The notes below the pieces were generated by a model, which saw only the letters and a list, made by a program, of their open reading frames with translations, searched no databases and was not told the origin of the DNA. Positions 52,408 to 64,000 of a DNA stretch of 64,000 nucleotides are shown in pieces; position 1 is the first letter of the stretch, and each line of letters begins with the position of its first letter. A program made the position numbers and the translations under genes. The stretch lies in contig NW_021638288.1 of NCBI RefSeq assembly GCF_900090045.1, positions 1-64,000 on the forward strand, written 5' to 3'. Source of the stretch: Plasmodium malariae. Lineage: Eukaryota > Apicomplexa > Aconoidasida > Haemosporida > Plasmodiidae.

Positions 52408-55400
52408 TTATGTCTCTTATTATTTCATATTATAATCCATTATATATTTGTATTACTAGTAATGTTGTTTTTATATTTCATTCTGCTTCCTTGCAGAATA
52501 CAACTGTTTTAAATTAATATATATAAAACTATCTCATAAATTAATGTAAGTCTAGTAAAAAGTGATAATCATTTATTTATTGCAAAAATTTAATTCTATA
52601 AATTTATTTTAGTAATCTGAAAGAAAATATAATTTTATATATTCAATTGTAAAAAAATGTATGCCACCAATACAATTATCTAATATATATGAATTTTTTA
52701 TATTTTTTTGCACTTATTATTAAAAAATTGTCTTTATATAATTTTATATTTCTTGTAATATAATTATATATTCTGTACTTTAATTTTTAGTTTAAATTAT
52801 TAAAGATTTGAAATATAATTAAAAATTTACTTTCTAGTCATATATATATATATATACTTTAATAAATTTTGCATATTTATCATATTATGACTTTTACATA
52901 TTTAATCTATACAATTAAAAATATTTATATAAAGAATAATATAACATTTCAAAATATTATAATCATATTTACCCAAGTTAAATAGTAAAATATTTACAAA
53001 TTATGTAATATTCACTTTAATAATCAGTTTTTATATAATTCAGTATATCGCTTATATGGAGATAGCTATAATATTTCTATGTATAACTACATATTTTGCT
53101 TTAAAATAAAAAAAACTTAAAAAATTTCGCTTTCTTATTTCTAATATTAATTAGAGAAGGCGTAAGTAGAACATATATTTATAGGAATTCGCATCATTAG
53201 TGAAATTCGAATAATTTTTAAAGAATTGTTTTATTATTATCAACTAGTCTAAAATGTTCTGTTAAATATGTATAAGAAATACATTAGGTGATAATGTTCA
53301 TATAATGTTATATAAAATGTATATCTTTTCTACATTTACTTAAGTTATTCACTGCTTAGATTATTAAATAATTAAGAAAAGACATATATATATATATATG
53401 TATATTAAAGCATTTAAACGAAAGCTATATAATAGGTATATAAAAAATGAATAATATAAATATATTTTCTATTTATTTAAATATTATTAATTAATTTTTT
53501 CTTAAATGCTGGAAAGCATATTTTTTATATACTCCTAAGAACTATACTATTCTTTTGATATTCACTAATTGTAGCATTAAATATGTTGAATATTTCATGC
53601 AATTTGCCATGATTATCGAATTAGCAACAATAAAAGCCTTATTTTGTTAATAATATGTGTTAGTTTTTTTATTGTATAAGCAGTATCCTTATTTTCTTTT
53701 TAAGTTAATTTTTGGATTGAGTTATTTCTTTACCTTTTTCTAGTGAGTGTAATGTATATATATTAGCATCGTCTAAATAAACGTATTAGAGAATTCTAAT
53801 TATGGAAATGATTAAAGAAATATTAGTTAATTATTCTTCAAGTGTTTTAATTTTTGTATTTATCCTTATATAAAGAATTTTTCTTTCCATACCTCCATAC
53901 ACAAAAAATTAGTTAATTAATAAGCATAATGTAATATATCCCCTGGATTGCTTATCAATTTGCTTGTCCAATATTCTATAGAATTTTAAATTTAGGATAA
54001 TAGCATATATATATATATATGCATCTTAAATTAGTATTTTTTTGTGGATATATATTTTGCAAGAAATGTATGTATGTCTATTGCGAGCTTTGTTTTCCCT
54101 ATATGGCATTAATAAGTAAAATACATTATATATATTATTAGTGATATTCTAAAATTTAAAAAGTTAATAAATTAATAAATTTAACACTTTTGCGATAATT
54201 TATATGTTTTATGATTATATATAATGTAATAGTACGATTCTTTTTATCATCATATCTATTACGTATTTACAAAAGGTTATTGCTTTGATTAAACTTTTAA
54301 AAAATATTTCTTAAACCTTTAACGAACTACTAAAAATTTCGCAATAGGTGAAAAGGTGAAGTAAAATAATATATTTTATTAATTTATCTTTAGTAGAAGA
54401 TATATAGGAATATAAAGTATTTATTAATAGATGTTATATAATTGTGGTACATTGGTGTTTTATTCGTTTATCCACTCATTTGACCAAATGAATATGCATA
54501 TAATTTTATATATCTATTTATTGACTTAGTAAATATTTAACAAATAAATGAAATATTTATGAATTCTTTACACTTAATTGTATACACTAAAGTAGTTTAT
54601 AATACCACATAATACAATTTAAAACAGAAAATTTAAATGAATGAATTATATGGAAAATATACCCCTTTAACACAATCGTTCAATTAAAGAAAATGTTACA
54701 TGAAACATATTTTCTAATTTAAAAAATTCATAAATTACTTTTTTTTTTTTTATATTTTTTCAAATTAATGTTCGACAAAAATGTATATAAAACATTATTA
54801 ATAAGGGTATATCTAATAGTTCTCTAAATATATGTGTTATTTTAACTGCTGAGTAATATTATAATTTGGTCATCCCAAGAGTATATCTATATTTACACTT
54901 AAACTGAACTTACACAATAACTAACAAATGTGAATAATTTTTCTTTTTAAATACTTTATTTTTAAACAATATAATAATAGGTAATACTATATTATATATG
55001 ATTAGCAGAAAAGAATTTTTTGGAAAAAATATTAAATTTGGATATTTTTCGAATATGTTAATTTTTTCATATAATATTATATTCTTTAGGACATAAAAAA
55101 TGTGAAGTATTTAATAATTATGTGCACATTTTTATAAAAATAAATTTTGTATATCACTACATACTTTAAAAAATAAAGAAAATATTTTTATCATCGCCAT
55201 TTCAATTTAACTTCAAACTATAATGTAAAGCAAGCATACAAATAAGTCTGAGGAAAAATTTTAACTTAAATATTAATAAATTAATGGATTAATTGGTTCA
55301 TTTGATATACTTAATATATTGAAGCATAACATATTTAAAGTAATAAACAAAAATAAGCCAGGATTATAAAAATAATTTACATATCTAATGGTAATTGTAT

Positions 55401-57179
55401 GATGACTATGATTAGAAATTATGAAGCATATAATTTATGGAATTTAACATATGGAGATTACCGAAATCTAAAATAAATAATCTAACATAATAAGAAAAAA
55501 TTTTTAAAAAAGTATTTAAGGAAGATATATTTAAACAAAAATAATTAAAGCATTTTATTTACATTATGCAATGTCCATTATTGTATTATTAGGTAATTCT
55601 GTGTAATCTCATGAGTGACAATAAGGTAATCTTACAGATGTTAATACCTCTAACCAAAGAAGTATATAACGTAATAAGTAAATTATAAGAACAAAATAAA
55701 TAAAAATTAACATATGATACCTTTTGAAAAAATATGCAATACTATTATTTTTTTTTATTCAATGTAAAAGGAAGTATTATTATAAGTTTTATTTTTTTTT
55801 CTAAAGAAACTTCATTAAGAAAACATACTTTTATTCGCATTTTTATTTTGCACTTAAACAAGTTATATTAATATTAGCATAATAAAATAATTTATTTATG
55901 TAGCAAAACAAAGGCATAGTATGAGAACCAGCAAGTTATGCAAACAAAAAAACAAAAAATAAAATGAAATTATATAAAATATAAATGTAATATGTAACAT
56001 AAAAAATATTTATTTTCTCTTATGCATAAAATTGACAGAAAATAAATCTTCTTTCCATGTATATTAATATATACAATATAGTTTGTAATGTTATTTTCTT
56101 AATTTTCATATGTTATAATTTTATTAAAACATGCTAATAATCGACTTATACCCGAATTTCAATATTTTATACATTTTTATTTTTAAAACACGGAATGTTT
56201 TATACATATATATATACTATATATGTATTTAAAAAAATAAGAAAACATTCTCTAATATTTTCTTAATTTACTGATATAATAAATTATGTTTTAGTTCATT
56301 TATCATTAAACAATAGAAAATGTATAAAAAGGATTAAATAATACATACAAATTATGCCTCATAATAATGTTCGTTTTAAATATTTTTTTAGTTTCTATGA
56401 AAAATTAAATAAATATTGCAAATATATTTCCAAAATTTAATATTAAACTATATCTAAATTATGCTAATTGCCTTTTAGTTATCTTCAAAATAATATTTTT
56501 ATTATGCGGGAAAAATAAAAATGTTTTTATTCTTCTTTTTAAGCGAATGAACATATTAATGTTTTTATTAAAAATTATTGATCTGATTAGTTTATTTTAT
56601 GCATACACGCATTGATGAAAAACATAATATACACTATGTGAACTGTAATAATGTAACAAAAAAAACAATATCGACTTACAATTCATTGTGGTCATTAATA
56701 CAGGTGAATTATTTGTACTATAGTTATATATATATATAGGGTGCCAAAAAATTAATGAAAATATAAATAAAATAAATATATTCCAAGTAAAATTCTTTAT
56801 AATATTGAAAACAATTTATTTGTTTGTGTTATATTTATTCTTTTCTTCAAATATTCTTCTTTATATTTACATATTTATAAATTTTGTAATATACGCTCGG
56901 CTAATTATGGTAATGCAGGTATAATATTATAGCGTATTCCACATAATAGGGTAAAAGATAATGTTTTAATGGAGTTATACTTATTTATGGAAAAATTATT
57001 TCTAAAAAAGGAAATTTGTTAATTTTACTGAGATACCATATTAAGATACATACAAATATTTAAAAGAATAAAAGTGCTTGAAAATGTATATATTACATGG
57101 CATTGCAATTTTTAATTTTTTATTTTAAAAATTATATTTTCTATTAAAGCAAATTGGATAATAATACTTAATTACATAT

Positions 57180-57242
<63 letters not shown>

Positions 57243-57424
57243 TATATGTATATAGTATAATGTTTAGCTATAATACATTTCGTATTTTTTACTATTTACT
57301 ATTATACCACATCAATGTTAAAGTTATTTAGATTTTAATTAACAATATTAATGTAATAAAAACAATACAGTTTTAATTATTTAATCTAGGAAATACATTG
57401 TTAAACGGAAAGTAAATTATAGAA
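52408..57424. other. AT-rich intergenic block, 5.0 kb
   Basis: No supported gene. The region 53640-53990 is somewhat less AT-rich and could hold old coding debris on the minus strand, but frames are short and no family motif appears. Ends in a long AT dinucleotide tract (57184-57239) some 190 bp upstream of the second PIR start. A motif ATGAGTGACAATAAG near 55611 resembles a PIR first exon but is not followed by a PIR second exon. Confidence 0.5.
57184..57239. repeat. (AT)28 microsatellite upstream of PIR gene
   Basis: Perfect alternating AT for 56 bases, about 190 bp before the PIR ATG at 57425. It lies in the presumed 5' flank or promoter region; such a tract can melt easily or exclude nucleosomes, but no regulatory role is shown by sequence alone. 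Confidence 0.9.
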
Positions 57425-59268
57425 ATGGCAGCTGTGGATTATGTATATTTTCATTTTTAGTTGAAATAATGATAGTGACTCTTTATTTAAATACTATTTT
57501 TCATATATAACATGAGAAACAATCATTCTTTATAAGAAGAATTTATGTATTTATGTAATTCTTTTTTCAGGATGAAATTTTAAAAGACTCAAATCCATAT
57601 AAGATATATGAAGAATTGAATAAACAGGTAAAAAATGCAACAGATGGTCAATATTGTAGTGAATTTGAAAATGTAGAACAAGATTACAGAGATAAATCTG
57701 TTAAACTTTGTAAAAAAGTAACAAATCTTTTAGAATTTGTATATGAAAAGGATAAATCGAAAGATTTTAAGGACTATTGTTCACATTATAAATACTGGGT
57801 ATATCAAGAAATAAACAAATTGTTTAATGAACACTCATCAAAAAGTGATATCGACGATGTTATTAAGAAATTTAATAAATTACAGACTGTCCTTTTCACT
57901 AAGCACAAGAAACGTGATTGTTCTTATAGATTTGATTATAATACCTTTGAGGGATTGAAATATAATATCGAAGAAAAGTATTTGTATGATTATTTTAAAA
58001 ACTATAACACTATAAAAAGTAGTGAAACTTGTAAAAAATGTAACAACAGTAAATATAAAGAATACCTCAAATTTATCAGTGATATATATAACAATGTGAA
58101 AGAAGACTGTTGTTTGTATGGGACATCAGTATGTGATAATTATTTTTTGACTTGCGATGATAAGTTTGATCCAAGGAAACTCTTATCGGCATTGCTATCT
58201 AAAGGTAGTGTCAATTGTGATGGACTAAGTAATATTACATCTAATTTTGATGAGGAAAAATTAAATTCTATGGTAACAGATCCAAAAATTCTAAACTCAA
58301 TTACTTATGGTACATGCTTTAATCTGAATAATCACGAACTTACATCAAGTAATGCAAAATACCCACATTGTAGTTTATTAGCAACATCTGTGACGTTAAA
58401 TAGAAGTGTGCCTACAGATGGAAATGCTGGAAGAGCTTTGCTTGATAGTGGATCCCCCCTGGATGGTGTGAATTTATTGACAGGGGATGGTCAGGTTGGA
58501 GAAAATTCACCACAAGAAGCTGCATCACAAGGTGAACCTCGTACAAAAACAAGAGGAGGGGATTCTCATAGCCCAGAAGAACTAAAGCAGGAGGCAACTG
58601 CTGAGGAAGATGCACCTGATACTTTTAGATGGAAATTTGACGGGGGAGGAACACTACAGTGTCAGACTAAAAGCAGAGGTAAAAATGAAGAAGTACTTTG
58701 CGAGTACATGGATGTATTAATTGAAGGAACCTTTGCTACACACATGAAAGATACTAAAAGTTACAAAGTGAAGGCTGGAATTTCATGGACAGAAGATGAT
58801 TTAAAACCAGCGCGCGAAATAGTGAGGAAAAGGAGGTCAGCTAATGAATCAAATATATTAAACAACATTTTTTTCCGTATTTCTACTGCAGTTACTCTAG
58901 TAATGGGAATTATTTTTATATTTTACCTTTTTTTTAAAGTAAATACAAAATTATTTTATGCTGTATGTATACATTATTAGTCACCATTTATAACATATTT
59001 TTCTTAAAATATTGTAATTGTGAAATAAACATATTATACATGTTTTTTACTTTCATATATATATTAGTTTACTCCCTTCGGATCACGTTTACGTAGACAT
59101 AGAAAAAGAAAACAAAGGTATAGACTTGATTTTGCCGATTTAAGTACACGCAAACGACCAAGACGCTTCTTAAAACGTACTTATAGACATTCTGACAGGA
59201 GGAGATTTAACGTAGTAAATATAGAAGATGAGCTTCTTTCATCAAATGATTTACGGAATATCAACTGA
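57425..59268 (+). CDS. pir: PIR (Plasmodium interspersed repeat) protein, intact, long form, 528 aa
   Basis: Exon 1 is 57425-57442 (MAAVDY), intron 1 57443-57570 (acceptor TTTTTTCAG), exon 2 57571-58938, intron 2 58939-59067, exon 3 59068-59268. All joins are phase 0 and the frame is open throughout. Exon 2 starts DEILKDSNPYKIYEELNKQ, typical of PIR N-termini, followed by a cysteine-rich domain (YCSEFENVEQDYRDKSVKLC, DYCSHYKYWVYQEINKLF, ETCKKCNNSKYKEYLKFISD, KEDCCLYGTSVCDNYFLTC). Residues about 290-400 form a Gly/Glu/Ser/Pro-rich linker coded by noticeably more GC-rich DNA (58400-58830). One TM lies at about residues 439-460 (RISTAVTLVMGIIFIFYLFF). Exon 3 opens with the FTPFGSRLRRHRKRK hallmark and continues very basic (KRPRRFLKRTYRHSDRRR). 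At 528 residues it is much longer than the 307-residue PIR at 14422. Likely a variant surface or exported antigen; precise role unknown. Confidence 0.94.
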
Positions 59269-62200
59269 TACATATCAAAGATATTAAGAAGCCCACAAAA
59301 TTGGATTATATAAATATTTCTATTTAGTAGAAATGATAAAGATCAAAGAATAGAAAGAAGAGCATAAATAAAATATAGACACTTTTATTTTTAACTTTTT
59401 ATATATATTTTCTTATTTGTCCTTTTAGAATAATTTATTTTTTCTAACTTTTTGTCAAATACTTTTTTTGTATTTATTTAATTTTTTTTTTAATGAATTT
59501 AATTTGAACTTGCAATAATATTTGTTATATATATGGAAAAAATAACTAAAATATTCCTATCTAATAATAGTTTAAGATTCTAATGTTCCACAATTCAAAA
59601 GCTTATATTGGCAAGGCATTTTTATTTCATTTAATTATACTCATGAAATTGTACCCTGACTTCTTATTATGTGTTCTTAAAGCATAACCCATTTGAGATA
59701 TATTATAGTTATATTTAAAGTAAAAATAAATTTCAATTTATTGAATTTATTTGGAACTGGTAATTTAGTCCTTATATTAGAACAATGCATCGTTAGTAAA
59801 TAAAATTGATGTAACTCGTGAAATAAAAACCAACTGTTTTATTTCTTTTTTACAAAAAAATATACTGACCAAATTATGATTAAATATTATACAATAATCA
59901 GTACTCAAACTGCATGGTTTTTCAATAAAAAGTATATATTCATATTTAACCAAATCTTTTGAATAAAATAGTATTGTATCTGAAGAACACAGTTTTTATA
60001 TATATAAAGTAAATATTATATACATAGCGCAGAAGAAATATTAAGCGTGTTGCTGGATTTTTTTATTAGTAATATATATTAAATATTAGAACAGTACATA
60101 GAAACTCTATAAAAATAAACTAAAAAAAGTTCATCATTAAAAATTTTAATGCAATTATTTGTATCAAATAAAACGAAAAAAAAAGTAAATATTATAATTT
60201 AAAATTTAATCCAAGGTACCAAAAAAATATGTAATAATTTCTTCCTTGATATGTACATAATCACAATTTTAAGTGTAATTCCATTAGAAATTATTATAGT
60301 AAAAACAGTTATATCATCTAAACATTGAATATTCAGAGAAAGCAATTTTAACTCATATTGGTAGAGAAAAAAAATATATATAAAATAAAATGCAAAAACT
60401 AAAAATTAATATAGGAATAAAAAAAATATTATTAACCCTCATATATTTTGACAATACAAAAAGTGTATAATAATACCATTTTACAAATATATATTTTTCT
60501 TATATATTTTTCCTAACATAGAATATTGCTTCCTATGGAAAAATTATATAACCATAAATATATGTTAATTTAGCATCCTTCCACATACAACTATAAAAAT
60601 AAGTAGAACAGTACATCCATTGCATATGCTTACAAGCATATCAGTAATTGTAATATTCCATTAATATATATATTTAATTTTGTGTAAATACGTCAGTATG
60701 ATTAAGATATCTTGAAGAAATTACTTTGTATACATAGAACATATAGCACAGAAAAAGTTTTAATAGTTTCAAATGCAATATTATATAAGGAAAATAAAAT
60801 AAGAATTACTTTTCATAACTTTTCATATTTTTTTTTTAAACAATATATTTCAATTAGTATCGGAGTTGTTACAATAGAAATAAATGATACACTTAAAAAT
60901 ATACAACTTAATTATGCGTTAATTATTTTAGGGTTCAGTAATTATTAGTGAATATAGGAAAAACAAAAAATAGTATTTAAATGTATTTTCATATAATAAT
61001 TTACTTCTATAGATTACTCTATTTTTCTATTATTTATAATCGGAAGTATGTAATTATCACGTTAAAAAATTAAAATAAAATTTGATTTCCTTTTTTTGCA
61101 ACTTTTTAAAACAATTAGGCTCAACCATTTTGGTAACATTATTTTTATGGAAACATTTCATAGTATACTTTTCAATCAAATAAATAAATGTATATATATA
61201 TATACATATATGTATGTGTGTATCCCTTTATTTATTTTGAACTCTGCTTCCATCCTATAATACTACGGAGAAAGAAAAATGACAATACTGAAAGATGTAA
61301 AGAGTGATATCGGTCGTGAACATAAGAACCCACGTATATCAATCCGAAACATAGGCTATTACATATATCCTGTGATTCTTGATTATCAGTTTAAAATTAA
61401 AATAACATTTAACTGAAAATTAGTTATAATATAACTATAAGCAAACGTGCAAATTGTATCATATCTGTACTTGAGATTAATGAAGAAAAACAGGAAAAGT
61501 GAAACATAGAGGGCACAAAATAGAAAACAATATATATGGCATAATTAATAGTTAAGAAGTTATTAAAATGTATAATTTATATAGCTTTAAATATATCGAC
61601 TATATTGTAAAAGGAGCAGTAATTAAAAATAAGAAATTTTTATAAAATTGCATGCATTAACATTTATAAATATATATATTAACTCAAATGTCAGACTTCG
61701 AAGGATAAAAAATGTTGAAATATTTATATAATAGTAAGAATTTAATATATTCTGCACAACGAAGGAATAAGAGGAATATGTGTATAAAGTATCATCACCT
61801 AAAAAGATAGAATGCTCTAAATTGTCTAGAATTCTAGGAATCATTCAAAGAATATTACAAAGAAAGAAAGATAAGAATATGCGCAAAAAGAACATGTACA
61901 AAAGTTTAATAAATTATTTAAGAGTAAGAGAAAGGTTAAAATGTGTAATACAATAATTTTGGAAAGTAAAAATTAATTTCATATGATCTTTCTTTATTGA
62001 TCACCAAAATACATAAAAAAAAAAAAATTGTTTACTCACCTATACTTATATACAATTATGTATAAATGTACAGCAAAAATATACATAGTAATGTATGATT
62101 TTAATAATTTTAATTAATCCATAATGGAAGAATTTAAATTATTTATTATTTATCCCTTTATAAGGTCAAAATGATTTATTAAGGAGTAATATATTTTTAT

Positions 62201-63379
62201 TATTTTAGGAAATTTTTATTATCTTATAATAAATAAAAAATCAAAGAAAAAAATTTTAATTTTAATACTATATTGCAAAAATGACGTATATAATTTTATA
62301 TAATAATTTATTTATTATTCGTAAAGCTTACTCATTTTTTTTTTTTTTGTTAGTTAATAATCTAAATATGATAGTTCTAATATATTTAAGAGTACCCATT
62401 TTTCTATCATGATACAAGTTAATTTCTTATATAATGTAAAATAACTAATAATTCAATCATAAAGTATCTTTAGAGTGTCATTAAATTATGTATGTATAAT
62501 TTTTTATAACAATTTTAAAATATATAAAATTATTATTTTTTATTAATTTATCATTTTTTATTTTTAATTATATCATCCTATTTCTAATCGCTTGAATAAA
62601 GAAAAAAATTTTTATATGTCCAAATTTTTATTTTTAATACTATTTATTATATTACCAAAAATTTTGAACTTCTGTTAAATGCAATTAAATCTAAAATCAT
62701 ATAATAAAATTACGTATAATAGTGTTAAAAAAGTATAAGATTAATTTATCTTATATAAGATAATAAAAGTAAACTATCTTAATTTGTATATTTTTGATCT
62801 CAAACAAAAAATTAAGCACTTTTAATTAAAAAATATATATTTGTAATATTGCATTACTACATTTGAATTAAATTTTATTAAATCATTATTATTATTTATA
62901 TTTTTTGTTATTTTAATGTATTGCTCATTGTCAAACCTTTATACTATAATTACTCTCTTAGTTTGAACAATTATTTTTATTCTGTTGTAAAATGAATACC
63001 GTTGTAATTATTCTAGAACAATTATTCAAGACTTATATAAAATATTTATTTTCGCAGTACCATTAACCTAATGCACATAGTATAAGTAAAAAATTACATA
63101 AATAAAAGAAAAAAATTTTAAAAAGTAAATGAAACACACAAAAGTTAAAAGTTATTTTGTCACATAAAAAATATCTTTATTCAATAATTCCACTTAATTA
63201 TAAATTTCCTATTTGAAAAATAGTTTACATCTTATCATTCCTAAATTGCTCCCTATGCGTCATTATCTTATAACCAGAAAAATATTAAAATTCCATGTTA
63301 TGCAGTATACTTATCTCCATACAAGTTGTACAAACTTCTTAATTATTTTTTTTAAAATATATACAAAAAAAAAAAGAAA
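59269..63379. other. AT-rich intergenic block, 4.1 kb
   Basis: Holds two less AT-rich patches on the plus strand, at 61279-61416 and 61771-61956 (the latter listed separately), and a low-complexity frame at 60712-60948 (+) that I do not accept as a gene. A TA tract lies at about 61191-61215. No RNA gene or recognised family motif. Confidence 0.5.
61771..61956 (+). other. Open lysine/arginine-rich stretch, possible relic exon
   Basis: After a TAA at 61768-61770 the plus strand is open for 61 codons to TAA 61954-61956, reading EEYVYKVSSPKKIECSKL, then LGIIQRILQRKKDKNMRKK and NYLRVRERLKCVIQ. The purine-rich, Arg-containing codon use is unlike surrounding filler. Upstream the same frame has several stops (RLRRIKNVEIFI then three stops), as expected of a decayed gene. 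A separate 46-codon frame at 61279-61416 (MTILKDVKSDIGREHKNPR...) lies 350 bp upstream and could belong to the same relic. No family recognised. Confidence 0.3.
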
Positions 63380-64000
63380 TATGAAGACAGAATCTAAAAA
63401 AAAAATTATAAAGAATTATACGCGGTACATACTAGAAATCAAACAGGAATACACAGAATTTAATATATATCATTACTAAATCCTTCATCTTTAGAATATA
63501 AATGGGAATTAGAAGAAAACCATATAAAACATATAAATCTACACCAAGGGATTTACCCAAAAGTAATTATGATTTCTATTCAATATTAACCAACCAATAT
63601 ATACGATTCTACTAATATGTATGCTTATGCCACAACATTTCATGCGACAAAGAAAAAGTAAGACACAATAATAAAAAAAAAAGTACAACTTAAAATGAGA
63701 AAAAATGTAAAAGTAAAATAAAAGCATCCAATGAAGATTCATCAAAGAATACGCAATATAATAAACAAGGTAAGTAATATAATTCTTATATATTTGAAAC
63801 AAAAAAATATTCATGTTTGGAAAAAAAAATATTCAAATAATTTAATTATCTAGGTTTTCTCAAGGAATATATGGCAATTAGTAACAAGACTTACAAAAAA
63901 ATAATACTTAAAAAATACGGATTAAGAATTATTTTACCTGTATTATTGTTCTTGTTTTTATTAATAATATCCACAATACAGTTAACATCACATTTCATAT
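63380..64000 (+). pseudogene. fam-l exported protein relic, cut by the window edge
   Basis: The plus strand near 63375-63460 reads KKKIIKNYTRYILEIKQE, which aligns by eye with the fam-l box RNYRLLAKYKQE, allowing an indel. A decayed middle with stops follows (63480-63790). From about 63791 the fam-l block is clear: FETKKYSCLEKKIFK, then TAA (63838-63840) in place of the usual Glu codon, then FNYLGFLKEYMAISNKTYKK, IILKKYGLR and the start of TM1 (IILPVLLFLFLLIIST), still open at base 64000. The leader exon could not be identified. TM2 and the basic tail should lie beyond the window. The decayed middle and the stop make it a pseudogene. It runs opposite in strand to the other fam-l copies here. 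Confidence 0.8.

Noticed and set aside
55605..55680. ATG AGT GAC AAT AAG followed by GTAATC, like a PIR first exon
   Set aside because: No PIR second exon (cysteine-rich domain, TM or FTP tail) follows within the usual distance, and the nearest AG would make a 12-base intron.
57184..57239. AT dinucleotide tract as a centromere or origin signal
   Set aside because: Plasmodium centromeres are kilobase-scale and chromosome-internal; a 56-base AT tract near a telomere is an ordinary microsatellite.
58412..58615. Minus-strand frame of 67 codons
   Set aside because: Antisense shadow of the GC-richer linker of the long PIR gene.
60712..60948. Plus-strand frame of 78 codons
   Set aside because: Begins at TTG, no upstream exon with leader signature, no recognised motif; treated as chance.

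Overview
The window reads as the tip of a Plasmodium chromosome, most probably from the Plasmodium malariae lineage. Base 1 lies in a degenerate CCCTRAA telomere array on the C-rich strand. The rest is very AT-rich sequence with small, widely spaced, intron-containing genes. Every family I could recognise is a subtelomeric exported or surface family: PIR, STP1, and the two-transmembrane fam-l and fam-m families, which as I recall are restricted to P. malariae and its close relatives. There are no housekeeping genes, rRNA, tRNA, bacterial operons or CRISPR arrays. Species and family names come from remembered sequence hallmarks, not from a search.

Layout. 1-99: telomere. 583-1508 (-): broken fam-l gene only about 0.5 kb from the telomere. 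7950-10450 (+): STP1 pseudogene. 14422-15611 (+): intact three-exon PIR gene. 18281-19178 (-): fam-m pseudogene. 21890-22856 (-): intact fam-l gene. 25371-26195 (-): fam-l pseudogene. 31931-32714 (-): intact exported two-TM protein with a canonical PEXEL motif. 36085-37130 (-): strongly decayed STP1 second exon. 39697-40507 (-): intact two-TM exported-type protein. 43606-44637 (-): fam-l pseudogene. 48203-48901 (-): relic of an unrecognised exported-type gene. 51602-52407 (+): exported-type gene with a stop just before its TM segment. 57425-59268 (+): intact, unusually long PIR gene. 63380 to the right edge (+): fam-l relic that runs out of the window.

Five genes look intact (two PIR, one fam-l, two other exported-type proteins); at least nine are broken or decayed. 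The intact products would act together only in the sense that they belong to the parasite's exported or surface proteome in the infected red cell.

The strongest structural observation is that eight genes with at least four unrelated C-terminal parts share one 5' module. It consists of a hydrophobic leader exon (exactly 29 codons in six of them), a phase-0 intron of about 120-136 bp with a donor near GTATGATA, and, where still readable, an RxL (PEXEL-like) motif 23-24 codons into exon 2. Several intact and broken genes only become visible once this leader exon is joined. Long gaps between genes hold only AT-rich DNA, homopolymers and microsatellites, apart from a few open stretches listed as weak candidates.
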